Counted from the first letter of the stretch, positions 8,675 through 19,190 are shown. The stretch is 64,000 bases of DNA from Chitinophaga parva (GCF_003071345.1 NZ_QCYK01000001.1:2046001-2110000), one strand, 5' to 3'. Program-made: numbers and translations. The notes: generated by a model not told the origin, from the sequence alone.

Positions 8675-10003
8675 ATGGAGCAACTAAAATACAAGTGTCT
8701 TATCCTGCTGGCTATCTTCCTGGCAATATGCGAAAAGCCGCTGCAGGCACAGGATACCGCGAAATGGACCTTACAGCAATGTCTGGACTACGCAGCGCAG
8801 CATAACATCACCCTGAATACCCTCCGCCTCACCCAGCGTTCCGGTGAGCAGGATGTGCTGCTGGCCAAGGCCGCCAAACTGCCCAACCTCAATGCAAGTC
8901 TTTCCCAGAACGTGCAGCACGGTAAGGTATTCAGCATCAGCGGCAGTGAAACCTCCCAGTTCACCTTCTCCGGCAGCTATGGCCTGAATAGCGCAGTGAC
9001 CTTGTTCAACGGCAATTATCTCAATAACGACATCCGCCAGAAACAACTGGTTCTGCAGGCCGCGGCCTACAATATTGAAGCCGGCATGAATGACATCACG
9101 ATGGCCGTTACCACCGCTTACCTCAATATTTTACTGGCCAAGGAAACCATCATTTACCAGCAGGACCTGCTCACCACCGCCAATGCGCAGGTAAAGCAAA
9201 GCCAGGACCGGTACAACGTGGGCAGCATTGCCCTGAAAGACCTGGCGGAACTGCAGGCCCAGGCTGCGAATGACCAGTACCTGCTGGTGAATGCTATTAA
9301 CCAGCACCGCCAGTACCTGCTCAATCTCAAACAGATCCTGCAACTCCCCTACGACTCCACCTTTGACATCCAGTCGCCGGACACCCTGATGGCCAACGCC
9401 CTGCCCGTACCCTTGCGCCAAGCGCAGGAAACAGCCATGGCGCAAAGACCGGAAGTGAAAAGCAGTGAGCTGAATGTACAGGCCGCGCAGCTGGACCTGG
9501 CCAAGGCCCGCGCCGGCTACCTGCCCACGCTGAGCGCCGGTGCCAATCTGGCCAGCAACTACGCCCGCGACCCGGACAATACTTACCTCAAACAACTGGA
9601 CAATAACTTTTACCAGCAGATAGGCCTCACCTTGTCCGTGCCCATTTTTACACGGCGGGTGGTGAAAACCAACGTGGAAAAATCGAAGATAGAAATAGCC
9701 CAGGCCAATCTGGACCTGCAGAACACGAAAACCGTACTGGCGCAGAACATTGAACAGGCATATATCAATGTAACCGGCTCCCAGAGCCAGTATGACGCAG
9801 CGGTGGAGCAGCTGCGCTACAGCCAGGAAAGCTACCGCATTGCCGCTGCCGCACTGGAAGTAGGACAATACAACACCGTGGATTATTTACTGCAAAAGAA
9901 CCTGTACGTGCAGGCGTTGCAGAACTACATCCAGGCAAAATACAATGCCGCACTGAGCATCCGCATCTATGATTTTTACCGGGGCATCCCCATCAAATTA
10001 TAA
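8675..10003 (+). CDS. TolC family outer-membrane efflux protein
   Basis: A 442-residue outer-membrane channel subunit. A signal peptide ends around PLQAQ, then WTLQQCLDYAAQHNITL is the classic start of the first OEP domain. Two long coiled-coil OEP repeats follow, with a mid-protein QAQETAMAQRPEVKSSELN marking the second repeat. TolC proteins form trimeric conduits that take substrates from an inner-membrane transporter through a periplasmic adaptor. It lies 12 bases ahead of the adaptor gene and is the first gene of a four-gene operon encoding a complete tripartite pump. Substrate is unknown; MacAB-type pumps move macrolides, lipopeptides or other amphiphiles. Confidence 0.92.
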   Translation: MEQLKYKCLILLAIFLAICEKPLQAQDTAKWTLQQCLDYAAQHNITLNTLRLTQRSGEQDVLLAKAAKLPNLNASLSQNVQHGKVFSISGSETSQFTFSGSYGLNSAVTLFNGNYLNNDIRQKQLVLQAAAYNIEAGMNDITMAVTTAYLNILLAKETIIYQQDLLTTANAQVKQSQDRYNVGSIALKDLAELQAQAANDQYLLVNAINQHRQYLLNLKQILQLPYDSTFDIQSPDTLMANALPVPLRQAQETAMAQRPEVKSSELNVQAAQLDLAKARAGYLPTLSAGANLASNYARDPDNTYLKQLDNNFYQQIGLTLSVPIFTRRVVKTNVEKSKIEIAQANLDLQNTKTVLAQNIEQAYINVTGSQSQYDAAVEQLRYSQESYRIAAAALEVGQYNTVDYLLQKNLYVQALQNYIQAKYNAALSIRIYDFYRGIPIKL

Positions 10004-10015
10004 ACGAAAGGCACT

Positions 10016-11293
10016 ATGAAAAGATACCGGCGTGTCATCGTCATCGTCATACTCGTTGCAGCCGCATTGCTCGTGTGGGCCTTGTTTTTCCGCAAGAAGC
10101 CCCAGCCCGTGCAGCTGGATACAGAGCAGCCCACCGTGGGCTACATTGCTACCAGCATCACGGCTACTGGCACCGTGCAGCCGGTTGATACCGTGGCCGT
10201 GGGTACACAGGTATCCGGCACGGCAGCCAAGATCTATGCAGACTTCAACTCGCAGGTGAAGGCCGGCCAGGTGCTGCTGGAGCTGGACAAATCGCTTTTC
10301 CAGGCCCAGGTGAACCAGTACAAGGCCAACCTGGCCAATGCCCAGAGCAACGTGGTGTTCCAGCAGTCTAACTTCTCCCGCCAGGAACAATTGTATAAGG
10401 TAGGCGCCATCAGCCGCGCGGATTACGACAATGCTGTGTACGCCATCAATGCGGCCAAAGCCAGCGTGGAAAGTGTGAAAGCGCAGTTGCAATCCGCCGA
10501 AAAGAACCTCTCTTTTGCCACTATCTATTCCCCGATAGACGGGGTGGTGCTTTCCCGCAATATCAGTGTGGGGCAAACAGTAGCGGCCAGTTTCAGCACG
10601 CCCACACTGTTCATCATTGCAAAGGATATTTCCAAAATGCAGGTGCAGGCCAATGTGGATGAAGCAGACATTGGCAATGTGCAGAAAGACCAGCGGGTAT
10701 CCTTCACCGTGGATGCATTCCTGGACGACGTGTTCAACGGCGCCGTACAGGAAATACGGCTGAAGCCACAGGTAAGCGCTAACGTGGTCACCTATACGAC
10801 GATCATCAACGCCAGCAACAACGACAAGAAGCTGAAACCCGGTATGACGGCCAACGTGACCATCTATACCCAGGAGGAGGACAGCGCCTTGCTGATCTCT
10901 GTAAAAGCCCTCAAATTCACCCCGGACGAGAGCGTGGCCAAAGAATACAAGATCATCCCGGCAGACACTGCGCACAAGCGGCACAAGGGCGATGTAGGGC
11001 ACAAGCGGGCGCCTTCCGTGTTCGATACTTCCGGTACCAAACATAAAGACAGCACCGTGGTGCAGCAGGCTGAAACCGCGTATGTATGGGTGCTGAAAGA
11101 CAAAACACTCACGGAAAAAAGAATACGCACGGGCCTGAATGACGATACCCACGTGCAGGTATTGCGCGGCCTGGATAAAGGCGATGTAGTGGTAGACGGG
11201 ATACAAATACCGCAGGCAACAGGGGCTGCTACTCCCGCAGCCAAGAGCCCTTTTATGCCGGCACGCAGAGGTGGGGGAGGCCGGCCACGATGA
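10016..11293 (+). CDS. MacA-like periplasmic adaptor (HlyD/RND-type membrane fusion protein)
   Basis: A 425-residue adaptor with one N-terminal membrane segment (RVIVIVILVAAALLVWALFF). A barrel-sandwich/lipoyl half-motif lies near 55-95 (VQPVDTVAVGTQVSGT), then an alpha-hairpin, the second lipoyl half with IYSPIDGVVLSRNISVGQTV, and a beta-barrel. Position between TolC and a MacB-type ATPase and permease supports a MacA role. An unusual basic, His/Lys-rich insertion at residues 318-347 (TAHKRHKGDVGHKR, then GTKHKD) interrupts the C-terminal domain, and the protein ends in an Arg/Gly tail. Its stop overlaps the next start by four bases (ATGA), suggesting coupled translation. Confidence 0.92.
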   Translation: MKRYRRVIVIVILVAAALLVWALFFRKKPQPVQLDTEQPTVGYIATSITATGTVQPVDTVAVGTQVSGTAAKIYADFNSQVKAGQVLLELDKSLFQAQVNQYKANLANAQSNVVFQQSNFSRQEQLYKVGAISRADYDNAVYAINAAKASVESVKAQLQSAEKNLSFATIYSPIDGVVLSRNISVGQTVAASFSTPTLFIIAKDISKMQVQANVDEADIGNVQKDQRVSFTVDAFLDDVFNGAVQEIRLKPQVSANVVTYTTIINASNNDKKLKPGMTANVTIYTQEEDSALLISVKALKFTPDESVAKEYKIIPADTAHKRHKGDVGHKRAPSVFDTSGTKHKDSTVVQQAETAYVWVLKDKTLTEKRIRTGLNDDTHVQVLRGLDKGDVVVDGIQIPQATGAATPAAKSPFMPARRGGGGRPR

Positions 11294-12042
11294 ACGGAAA
11301 GAAGATCCTCGAATTGCATGACCTGAAACGCGAGTTTCACATGGGCACAGAGATCGTGCGGGCGCTGAAAGGCGTCACCTTTGATGTGTATGCGGGTGAG
11401 TTTGTGACCATCATGGGCAGCTCCGGCTCCGGCAAGACCACCCTGCTCAATACGCTCGGCTGCCTGGATAAGCCCACCAGCGGCACTTACCTGCTGGATG
11501 GTGTGAATGTAGGACAGCAATCGCGCAACGACCTGGCACTGCTCCGCAACCGGAAGATCGGTTTCGTGTTCCAGTCGTACAACCTGCTGGCGCGTACTTC
11601 TGCCATTGAAAACGTAGAACTGCCTTTGCTGTACAATGCGGATATCAAACACCATGAGCGGCGGGAAAAAGCCCTCAAAGCACTGGAAGCGGTAAAACTC
11701 GGCGACCGCCTGGACCACCTGCCCAACCAGCTTTCCGGCGGCCAGCAGCAACGCGTGGCCATTGCCCGCGCCCTGGTAAATGAGCCGGTGATGATCCTGG
11801 CCGATGAAGCTACCGGCAACCTGGATACCCGCACCTCTTACGAGATCATGGCCCTCATGCAGGAGCTGAACCAGCACGAGGGCAAAACCATCGTATTTGT
11901 AACACACGAGCCGGATATTGCCGCCTTCAGCAGCCGCACCGTTATGCTCAAGGATGGAAGGGTGATAAAGGACGCTAAAAACGAAAACGTGCGCAGCGCC
12001 AAGGAAGCCCTGGCAGCGCTGCCCTCGGCGGAAGATTATTAG
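11290..12042 (+). CDS. ABC transporter ATP-binding protein, MacB/LolD type
   Basis: A 250-residue ATPase with Walker A GSSGSGKT (43-50), Q-loop in FVFQSYNLL, signature LSGGQQQR (148-155), Walker B VMILADE (Glu173) and switch His in VFVTHEPD. The sequence pattern ([21 protein letters not shown]) is typical of the MacB/LolD/FtsE group, which drives mechanotransmission rather than transport through the membrane domain. Here ATPase and permease are separate genes, unlike E. coli MacB where they are fused. It overlaps the adaptor gene by four bases and is followed 47 bases later by its permease. Confidence 0.95.
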   Translation: MNGKKILELHDLKREFHMGTEIVRALKGVTFDVYAGEFVTIMGSSGSGKTTLLNTLGCLDKPTSGTYLLDGVNVGQQSRNDLALLRNRKIGFVFQSYNLLARTSAIENVELPLLYNADIKHHERREKALKALEAVKLGDRLDHLPNQLSGGQQQRVAIARALVNEPVMILADEATGNLDTRTSYEIMALMQELNQHEGKTIVFVTHEPDIAAFSSRTVMLKDGRVIKDAKNENVRSAKEALAALPSAEDY

Positions 12043-12089
12043 ATGGCCAGATGAACGATTTAACAATCTATCAATTCTAACAACGTAAC

Positions 12090-13310
12090 ATGAATGTTTT
12101 AAACCTGTTCCGCATAGCCCTCATTGCCCTGCAGCGCAACAAGCTGCGGGCTTTCCTGACCATGCTGGGCATCATCATCGGCGTGGCCGCGGTGATTGCC
12201 ATGGTGGCCATCGGCCAGGGGTCCAAGCAGAGCATTCATGACCAGTTGTCAAACATGGGATCTAACATGATCACCATCCTGCCGGCCAGTAACCTCACGG
12301 GCGGTGCCCGCATAGATGCTTCCAGCCTGCAAACCCTCACGATCGATGATGTGAACGCGCTGGAGCGCAAAAGCGAGTACCTGAGCGCTATTTCGCCCGT
12401 GAGCGCTACCAAGGGGCAGGCCATTAACGGCGCCCTGAACTGGCCTACCAGCATGCAGGGCGTGGGGCCTGACTACTTTGACATCCGCAAGCTGATACTG
12501 AAAGACGGGATCCTTTTTTCCGAAAATGACGTGAAGGCGGCGGCCAAGGTATGCGTGCTGGGGCAAACCGTGGTGAGTAATCTTTTTCCCAACGGCGAGG
12601 ACCCCATCGGTAAGGTGATCCGCTTTAATCGTATTCCCTTCACCGTTATAGGCGTGCTGGTACCAAAAGGGGAGAGCGCCTTCGGGCAGGACCAGGACGA
12701 CATCATCGTGGCGCCTTACACCACCGTGCAGAAGCGCATCCTGGCCACTATTTATTTCCAGAACATCGTGGCCTCTTCCACCAGTGAGCAAACCAGCGAT
12801 GCGGCTACCAACGAGATCACGGATATCCTGCGCGCCCGCCACCGGCTGCGGACCTCCGATGAGAACGACTTTTCCGTGCGCACCATGGCAGAGCTGATCA
12901 ACACACTGAGCTCCACCAGCCAGTTGCTGACCGTGCTGCTCACGGCTATTGCCGGTATTTCCCTGGTGATAGGCGGTATCGGTATCATGAACATCATGTA
13001 CGTGAGCGTAACGGAGCGCACCAAGGAAATAGGGCTGCGCATGAGCATAGGGGCCCGGGGTATAGACATCCTCATGCAGTTTCTCATTGAGGCCATCGTG
13101 ATCAGTGTTACCGGGGGGCTGATCGGCATTTTGCTGGGCATTACCAGCTCCCTCCTCATCAGCAGGTTGCTGGGCTGGCCCACCTTGATCTCGGAGTCGT
13201 CCATTGTCCTGTCTTTCCTGGTGTGCGCCATCACCGGGGTGTTTTTTGGCTATTACCCCGCGCAGAAGGCCTCCCGCCTGGATCCTATCGAAGCCCTGCG
13301 GTATGAATAG
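12090..13310 (+). CDS. ABC transporter permease, MacB_PCD/FtsX type
   Basis: A 406-residue permease. The N-terminal membrane helix with NKLRAFLTMLGIIIGVAAVIAM is the hallmark of MacB-type permeases. It is followed by a large periplasmic core domain (about 45-270) and three C-terminal helices of the FtsX domain, with IGLRMSIGARGIDILMQFL and the final DPIEALRYE. It partners with the preceding ATPase, adaptor and TolC to form a tripartite exporter. The 47-base gap before it holds AT-rich words (TTTAACAAT, CTAACAAC) that resemble the inverted-repeat locus near 61.8 kb, but without a paired second arm here. Confidence 0.94.
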   Translation: MNVLNLFRIALIALQRNKLRAFLTMLGIIIGVAAVIAMVAIGQGSKQSIHDQLSNMGSNMITILPASNLTGGARIDASSLQTLTIDDVNALERKSEYLSAISPVSATKGQAINGALNWPTSMQGVGPDYFDIRKLILKDGILFSENDVKAAAKVCVLGQTVVSNLFPNGEDPIGKVIRFNRIPFTVIGVLVPKGESAFGQDQDDIIVAPYTTVQKRILATIYFQNIVASSTSEQTSDAATNEITDILRARHRLRTSDENDFSVRTMAELINTLSSTSQLLTVLLTAIAGISLVIGGIGIMNIMYVSVTERTKEIGLRMSIGARGIDILMQFLIEAIVISVTGGLIGILLGITSSLLISRLLGWPTLISESSIVLSFLVCAITGVFFGYYPAQKASRLDPIEALRYE

Positions 13311-13441
13311 CTAGTTTGAGAAAATTAAATAAGCTTTTTTGCGTATATTGTGTCCAGAAAGTCCTATAGTCCGGCTATATCCATTAGCCGTACGCCATCT
13401 TGAATCCTGAAGATCCTAACCACAACTGATCCTATTTGCCC

Positions 13442-13834
13442 ATGAGTAATAATTACGATCCTGCCCTTTTGCATGGAAAAAAAATACTTTGTATAGAAGA
13501 TAATCCCCTGGAGCAGATGCTGCTCACCCGGGTCCTGAAGATCATGGGGCTGGATGCCTGCATGGCTTCTACCGCCCTGGAAGGGCTGGATATGGCCCAC
13601 GAGATGCACCCCGGCCTGATCCTGCTGGATATGCACCTGCCCGAAATGAATGGCAGCGAGGTGCTGCACCGTATCCGCAACGAAAAGGCCCTGAACGAGG
13701 TGCCCGTGGTAATGGTCACTGCCAATGTATGGGGCAATGAGCGCCAGGAACTCCTGGACGCCGGCGCCAGCGATGTGCTCACCAAACCGATCCTCCCCGA
13801 AACGCTGCGCCAGACCTTGTACCGGTTAATGTAG
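13442..13834 (+). CDS. CheY-like single-domain response regulator
   Basis: A 130-residue receiver domain with no output domain. It has the acidic pair in ILCIEDN, the phospho-acceptor Asp in LILLDMHLPEMNG, the Thr of VMVTAN and the Lys of VLTKPILPE, so it should be phosphorylatable. The ATG at 13442 was preferred to a TTG two codons upstream. It lies 131 bases after the exporter permease on the same strand, but no histidine kinase is adjacent, so its partner is unknown. It converges with rnz; a GC-rich inverted repeat (arms near 13847 and 13880) may end transcription from both sides. Confidence 0.9.
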   Translation: MSNNYDPALLHGKKILCIEDNPLEQMLLTRVLKIMGLDACMASTALEGLDMAHEMHPGLILLDMHLPEMNGSEVLHRIRNEKALNEVPVVMVTANVWGNERQELLDAGASDVLTKPILPETLRQTLYRLM

Positions 13835-13895
13835 CATATATCCCCTGGAGGGGCGGGAACGATGGGCCTCCCCGGGGGCAGATCCCTTCGCAAAC

Positions 13896-14807
13896 TCACA
13901 CGAGGTACGTAACCCCTTCCCGCGCAATGTCCGTAGGTGCAAAGAGCGGCTTGCATTCATCCAGGAACCCTTCCACCTCCTGGTACTTGGAAGAAAAATG
14001 TCCGATTAGTAATTGTTTCACATTTCCTTTTGCCGCCAGGGTGGCTGCCTGCACAGACGTGCTGTGGTAGCGGTCCCAGGCCCTTGCTTCCTGGTCCTGC
14101 AGGTAGGTGGTTTCATGGTAAACCAGGTCTGCTCCGTTTACATGGGGCAGCAGTAAAGCCTCGTTATAGCGCGTGTCTGCACAGTACACGTAGCTTTTGC
14201 CTTTGGGCGGAGGCAGGGTCACCCAATCATTCTTCACCACGGTGCCGTCTTTGCGGATATAATCGGCCCCTTCTCCCAGCTTGCTGTAAAAGGCAGACGG
14301 GATTTCGTACTGGCGGGCCTGTTCGGGCACAATGCGGCGTTTACGCTTTACCAGTTCAAAGCGGAATCCATAGCAGGGTATGCGGTGATCGGTGGGAAAG
14401 TAGCTTACTTCCAGGTCTTTTTCGCGGAAAAGCAACCCGCAGCCTTCAGGCGTAAGGGGGGTGAAGTGCATGTCGAAATTGAGGACTGTGCCGGCTACAT
14501 CCAGCTGCAGTTGCAGGATGGGCAGCAGCTCCGGCGGGCCGTAAACGTGCAGGGGCTCTGTGCGGCCCAGCAGGCTGATGGTGTTAATGAAGCCGATCAA
14601 TCCGAAATAATGGTCGCCGTGGAGGTGGCTGATAAAAACGCGCTGGATGCGGCTGCGGCGCACCCGGTACTTTGCCATTTGCAGTTGGGTGCCCTCGCCA
14701 CAATCCACCAGCATCAGTTGATCATTGCAGGTGATGACCTGCGCGGTAGGGTGACGGTCCAGTGTAGGTAAGGCGGAATTATTTCCTAAGATGGTAACAG
14801 CGAACAT
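13896..14807 (-). CDS. rnz: Ribonuclease Z
   Basis: A 303-residue MBL-fold endonuclease that removes 3' trailers from tRNA precursors. From the chosen start (MFAVTILGNNSALPT) the zinc motif is SHLHGDH (His61, His63, Asp65, His66), preceded by VDCGEGTQLQM, the family signature. Later ligands are visible in YFPTDHRIPCYGF, YCADTRYNEAL and LIGHFSSKY. Length is normal for the short bacterial/archaeal form. An alternative start 11 codons upstream would add a hydrophobic stretch not typical of the family. It is downstream of the STAS gene on the same strand, but 385 bases apart, so co-transcription is uncertain. Confidence 0.95.
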   Translation of the reverse strand: MFAVTILGNNSALPTLDRHPTAQVITCNDQLMLVDCGEGTQLQMAKYRVRRSRIQRVFISHLHGDHYFGLIGFINTISLLGRTEPLHVYGPPELLPILQLQLDVAGTVLNFDMHFTPLTPEGCGLLFREKDLEVSYFPTDHRIPCYGFRFELVKRKRRIVPEQARQYEIPSAFYSKLGEGADYIRKDGTVVKNDWVTLPPPKGKSYVYCADTRYNEALLLPHVNGADLVYHETTYLQDQEARAWDRYHSTSVQAATLAAKGNVKQLLIGHFSSKYQEVEGFLDECKPLFAPTDIAREGVTYLV

Positions 14808-15192
14808 ATACGGCAATGTAATAAAAATACCCGCCATCATGTACTATCCCGAAAAATAGTGCATGCGTGCAAGTGATGCGCAGTGAAAAATGGTGACGGG
14901 CTGGAACGGTGGCTGGCAGCGGTTTTGCAAGGGATGTGCCATAGGTGTGAATGTAGGCGGGATGCCACTACGGTACAGTTCGCACAATACTATTTTTCCT
15001 AATTCCTTGTTAATACTACAGTTTCACCTGTACGTGTTAAAAAAATTTCCGTCAGGAGTCGTAAATTAGTTTTAACACCGCTATGCTATGAAAACCAACC
15101 GGGACAAGCCCGGTTACAATCGCATAACTGCCTGTACTTTTTCATGCACCGATGGTACCGTACAATACAGGCAAGTCATTTATCTTACTTAC
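14808..15192. other. Intergenic region between rnz and STAS gene
   Basis: 385 bases without a convincing gene. A short plus-strand open frame starting at 15088 runs into the STAS gene antisense and is not credible. A small hairpin (CCGGG, ACAAG, CCCGG) sits near 15098. No clear TAnnTTTG promoter for rnz was found. Confidence 0.45.
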
Positions 15193-15588
15193 CTATTCGT
15201 CCGATGCTGCAGTGTCATCGTCTTCCCAGCTCAATTCGCGTTCCAGCTCTTCCATCATTACGATGTCAATAGCTTCCGAAAGGGTGGGGGTAATGTTCAG
15301 GAATTCAGCATGCGCGGCCTGTAGCTGGGCAGCAATAGCAGGCGTTACGCCGGTAAGGCAGCAGGAATGTGCATGTGCATAAGCGTGCTGGTATACTGCT
15401 AAAATGGCTTCCACACCTTCCGGGGAGGCCGAAGTCACGGAATGCAGGTCCAGTACGAGGTTTTGGTCAACATAGGCCGGATTTTCCAGTGCCAGTTGCC
15501 TCAGCTCGTCTGCCAGAATAGCATCCATCGCCGTAGTTTCCGGACTAAAAATCACCAGTTTTTCTTTGGTATCAATTTTGAACTTCAT
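15193..15588 (-). CDS. STAS-domain protein (anti-sigma-factor-antagonist-like)
   Basis: A 131-residue protein. The pattern LVLDLHSVTSASPEGVEAIL matches the beta-strand plus helix of STAS domains in SpoIIAA-like proteins, where a Ser is normally phosphorylated. Here the SVTSASPEG region supplies candidate Ser/Thr residues. A strongly acidic C-terminal tail (ELERELSWEDDDTAASDE) follows. STAS proteins bind partner kinases or other regulators, but no anti-sigma factor is nearby. Gene order STAS then rnz on one strand is, to my recollection, repeated in other Bacteroidota, but I could not check this. Confidence is good for the fold and low for the pathway. Confidence 0.75.
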   Translation of the reverse strand: MKFKIDTKEKLVIFSPETTAMDAILADELRQLALENPAYVDQNLVLDLHSVTSASPEGVEAILAVYQHAYAHAHSCCLTGVTPAIAAQLQAAHAEFLNITPTLSEAIDIVMMEELERELSWEDDDTAASDE

Positions 15589-15750
15589 GGGTCAATTGGT
15601 TGTTTTTTCTAAAGCATTCCCGCCTTAATGAGCCGCAAAAAGATCGCGTGTTACAGCCCTCTTTGAACGTCAAATTACCCCGGTTACCAAGTGCACAAAA
15701 GTAGGCCTTATGTGCAATGTTTAATGATAAAGTAAATCAAATTTATTCGC

Positions 15751-15758
15751 TAATATTG
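15751..15758 (+). promoter_or_regulatory. Probable clpC promoter -7 element
   Basis: TAATATTG differs from the Bacteroidota TAnnTTTG consensus at one position and lies 47 bases upstream of the clpC start. Confidence 0.4.
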
Positions 15759-15805
15759 TATTAACCAGCCCCTGTAAGGGTTTTCATAATTTAATAATTG
15801 CTACA

Positions 15806-18328
15806 ATGGACCAGAATTTTTCACCGCAAGTAAAGGAGATCATTTCGTTCAGCAGGGAGGAAGCTTTGCGCTTAGGAAATGATTTCATCGGTACCGAGCA
15901 CCTCCTGCTGGGTATCATCCGGGAAGGAGAGGGGACGGCCGTCAAGATTTTGCAGGCGCTGAATGTAGACTTATATGAGCTTCGCAAAGAAGTAGAACTG
16001 GCTGTAAAAGATAAAACAGGCAAGAACATCGCGAACATCAATAGTTTACCACTCACCAAGCAGGCAGAAAAAGTGATCCGCGTAACGGTGCTGGAGGCGA
16101 AAGCGCTCAAAAGCCCTACCGTGGAGACCGAGCACCTGATGCTCTCCATACTGAAGAACAAAGAAAACGTTTGCACACAGATCTTACAACAATTCGACGT
16201 GGACTACGATACATTTAAAAATGAGCTGGGCTTTGTGAAATCTTCCGAGCCGAAAGCTGAATTTGACGATCCCGGAGAAGAAGAATTTGAAGACGAACGC
16301 AAAAGCTATTCCTCCAAAGCCAAACAAGCCAACACCAAGTCAAAGACCCCGGTGCTGGATAACTTTGGCCGCGACATCACCAAGCTGGCCGAAAGCGGCA
16401 GCCTCGATCCCATCGTAGGCCGTGAGCAGGAAATAGAACGTGTGTCCCAGATCCTTTCCCGCCGTAAAAAGAATAACCCGATCCTGATCGGGGAGCCCGG
16501 TGTAGGTAAAACCGCTATCGTGGAAGGCCTGGCCCTCCGCATTGTACAGCGCAAGGTAAGCCGCGTATTGTTCGACAAACGCGTGGTAAGCCTGGACCTG
16601 GCCGCCCTGGTGGCCGGTACCAAATACCGTGGCCAGTTTGAAGAAAGGATGAAAGCCATCATGAACGAACTGGAAAAGAACCGCGACGTGATCCTCTTTA
16701 TCGATGAGATCCACACCATCGTGGGCGCTGGTGGCGCTTCCGGCTCGCTGGACGCTTCCAACATCTTTAAACCAGCCCTGGCACGTGGCGAGCTCCAATG
16801 CATTGGCGCCTCCACCCTGGACGAGTACCGCATGTACATCGAAAAGGACGGCGCACTGGACCGCCGCTTCCAGAAAGTAATGGTAGATCCTCCCACCGTG
16901 GATGAAACCATCCAGATCCTCAATAACATCAAGCCGCGTTATGAAGAATACCATAACGTAAGCTACAACCAGGAAGCCATCGACGCCTGCGTGAAGCTCA
17001 GCGACCGTTACATGACGGACCGCCTGCTGCCGGACAAAGCCATCGACGTGCTGGACGAGGTAGGCGCCCGCGTGCACCTGAAAAACATCAACGTGCCGCA
17101 GAACATCCTCGACCTGGAAAAACAGATCGAAGACATTAAACAGGAAAAAAATAAGGTCGTGAAGAGCCAGCGCTTTGAAGAAGCCGCCGCCCTCCGCGAT
17201 ACTGAAAAGAAACTGGGAGAAGACCTCGAAAAGGCTAAAGCCAATTGGGAAGAAGAAGTGAAACACAAACGCTACCCGATCGACGAAGAAGCCATTGCAG
17301 AGGTAGTGAGCATGATGACCGGCATCCCGGTAAAACGCATGGTACAGGCCGAGACCGAAAAGCTGCGCCGCATGGGTGAAGACCTGAAAGGCGCTGTGGT
17401 AGGGCAGGATGATGCCATCGTGAAAGTGACCAAGGCCATCCAGCGCAACCGCGTGGGCCTGAAAGATCCGAAGAAACCCATCGGTACCTTCATCTTCCTC
17501 GGTCCTACCGGTGTAGGGAAAACCGAGCTGGCCAAATCCCTGGCCCGCTATATGTTCGACTCAGAAGATGCGCTGATCCGCATAGACATGAGCGAATACA
17601 TGGAAAAATTCTCCGTAAGCCGCCTCATTGGCGCGCCTCCCGGATATGTAGGTTACGAAGAAGGCGGCCAGCTCACTGAAAAAGTGCGCCGCAAACCTTA
17701 CTCCGTGATCCTGCTGGATGAGATCGAAAAGGCACACCCGGACATCTACAACCTGCTGCTGCAGGTGCTGGACGACGGCATCCTGACCGATGGCCTGGGC
17801 CGTAAGGTGGACTTTAAGAACACCCTGATCATCATGACCTCCAACATTGGCGCCCGCCAGTTGAAAGACTTTGGCGCCGGGGTGGGTTTCTCCACGAACA
17901 ATCGCATTGCCAACGAAGAGGAAAATACTAAGGCAGTGATCGAGAAAGCGCTGAAACGCACCTTCTCTCCGGAGTTCCTGAACAGGATTGACGATGTGAT
18001 CATCTTCAACAGCTTGTCCAAAGAACACATCTACACTATCATCGACATCACGATGCAGAGTGTACTGAAACGCCTGAACAACCTGGGCTTCAGCCTGGAA
18101 CTGACCGACGAGGCAAAAGGCTTCCTGGCAGACAAGGGCTACGACCAGCAGTTTGGCGCCAGGCCGCTGCACAGGGCCATCCAGAAATACCTGGAAGATC
18201 CCCTGGCCGAGGAGATCCTCAACATGAACATTCACAACGGTGATGTGCTCATTGCCGACCTGGATAAAGAAAACCAGAAACTGGTGTTTACCATCAAGAA
18301 ACAAGGAAGCGAGGTAACTCAAATCTAA
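15806..18328 (+). CDS. clpC: ATP-dependent Clp protease ATP-binding subunit ClpC
   Basis: An 840-residue Hsp100 unfoldase that feeds substrates to ClpP. Residues 1-145 hold two Clp-N repeats ([27 protein letters not shown]). AAA+ domain 1 has Walker A GEPGVGKT (229-236) and Walker B VILFIDE (295-301). A UVR-like middle domain at about 435-485 ([20 protein letters not shown]) identifies ClpC rather than ClpA or ClpB. AAA+ domain 2 has Walker A GPTGVGKT (566-573), followed by a Clp D2-small domain with [20 protein letters not shown]. No clpP or mcsA/B lies in the window. The gene is monocistronic with a clear terminator, and has a 217-base upstream region with a near-consensus promoter. Confidence 0.97.
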   Translation: MDQNFSPQVKEIISFSREEALRLGNDFIGTEHLLLGIIREGEGTAVKILQALNVDLYELRKEVELAVKDKTGKNIANINSLPLTKQAEKVIRVTVLEAKALKSPTVETEHLMLSILKNKENVCTQILQQFDVDYDTFKNELGFVKSSEPKAEFDDPGEEEFEDERKSYSSKAKQANTKSKTPVLDNFGRDITKLAESGSLDPIVGREQEIERVSQILSRRKKNNPILIGEPGVGKTAIVEGLALRIVQRKVSRVLFDKRVVSLDLAALVAGTKYRGQFEERMKAIMNELEKNRDVILFIDEIHTIVGAGGASGSLDASNIFKPALARGELQCIGASTLDEYRMYIEKDGALDRRFQKVMVDPPTVDETIQILNNIKPRYEEYHNVSYNQEAIDACVKLSDRYMTDRLLPDKAIDVLDEVGARVHLKNINVPQNILDLEKQIEDIKQEKNKVVKSQRFEEAAALRDTEKKLGEDLEKAKANWEEEVKHKRYPIDEEAIAEVVSMMTGIPVKRMVQAETEKLRRMGEDLKGAVVGQDDAIVKVTKAIQRNRVGLKDPKKPIGTFIFLGPTGVGKTELAKSLARYMFDSEDALIRIDMSEYMEKFSVSRLIGAPPGYVGYEEGGQLTEKVRRKPYSVILLDEIEKAHPDIYNLLLQVLDDGILTDGLGRKVDFKNTLIIMTSNIGARQLKDFGAGVGFSTNNRIANEEENTKAVIEKALKRTFSPEFLNRIDDVIIFNSLSKEHIYTIIDITMQSVLKRLNNLGFSLELTDEAKGFLADKGYDQQFGARPLHRAIQKYLEDPLAEEILNMNIHNGDVLIADLDKENQKLVFTIKKQGSEVTQI

Positions 18329-18376
18329 TTCTGAGCGATCAGAAACCTGCGTTTCAAACAAAGTGATCATTGCAAG

Positions 18377-18413
18377 TGGCTGCCTCCGTTTGGGGGCGGC
18401 CATTTTGTTTTGG
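18377..18413 (+). terminator. Intrinsic terminator of clpC
   Basis: Eleven-base-pair stem (18377-18387 with 18392-18402, two G-T wobbles), tetraloop GTTT, then TTTTGTTTT. Confidence 0.85.
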
Positions 18414-19190
18414 GAGCAGGAGTTGCAACATCTTTATTACTGACCTCTTCCGTGTACACCCTCACAAAATCAGCAATTTATCCAGCCCCTTCCATGGAAA
18501 TTACCAATACGACAGTTTTCCACCTGCTGAGCCCCTTACCAGAAATAACACATCCGTGCTACGGGAGAGTCTGCTACAATCTGTGAAATTTGATACACAC
18601 AGCCTTTTAAATAACACGAAATTCATATGTAAAATGTATAAATGTATTTTATACGGGTAGCAGCCTCATCAAAACCGGTTGAGAATCAATAGATAGTAAA
18701 AAAACAGTAATTTGATTTGAAAAAAATAATGCCACAGATTCTCATATATAAAAAATGGTACTATGATGTAAGTGAATGTTATCCAAATTGTCCCCACTTT
18801 TGTAGCGTAATTGGTTTATGGCTGTAAGGCCCCGTCAAAGTATCCTATGAAATTTCCCTGCGTCGCTTCTAGACATCCTTTGGTCGGCTTCATGTATTAA
18901 GTTTTACTCTTCATTAGCAGACAGCGTCCCTGTGCCTTCGAAACAAATTTACCTGAGACACGCTGTATATCCTGGAAAGGAAAGGATATTCCCTGCCCCC
19001 AAATGCCATCCAATCCTGTTACCCGCCTGTCATCCTTATGTCGCGCACACCTGTGATGCCAACCGGCACCACGTATACCTGCGGTATAACGGTTACGTAT
19101 ACACGTAATCTTGCACGGGCCCGCAAAGAGTATTCCTGTTTACAAGTTTTCCAGATTACAGGTCCGCATAACAACGGACAAACAGTAGTA
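18414..19190. other. Long non-coding stretch upstream of the fibre genes
   Basis: No recognised gene. The first 370 bases are AT-rich. From 18957 a plus-strand frame is open for 80 codons to a TGA at 19197-19199; its first ATG is at 19038, giving 53 residues (contains TYTCGITVTYTRNLARARKE). This may be chance, a small gene or the remnant of a secreted-protein C-terminus. Confidence 0.3.

Noticed and set aside
14808..15192. Small gene between rnz and STAS
   Set aside because: The best frame (from 15088) runs antisense through the STAS gene and lacks its own boundaries.
18370..18660. Open frame after clpC
   Set aside because: It overlaps the clpC terminator and has no coding-like composition.
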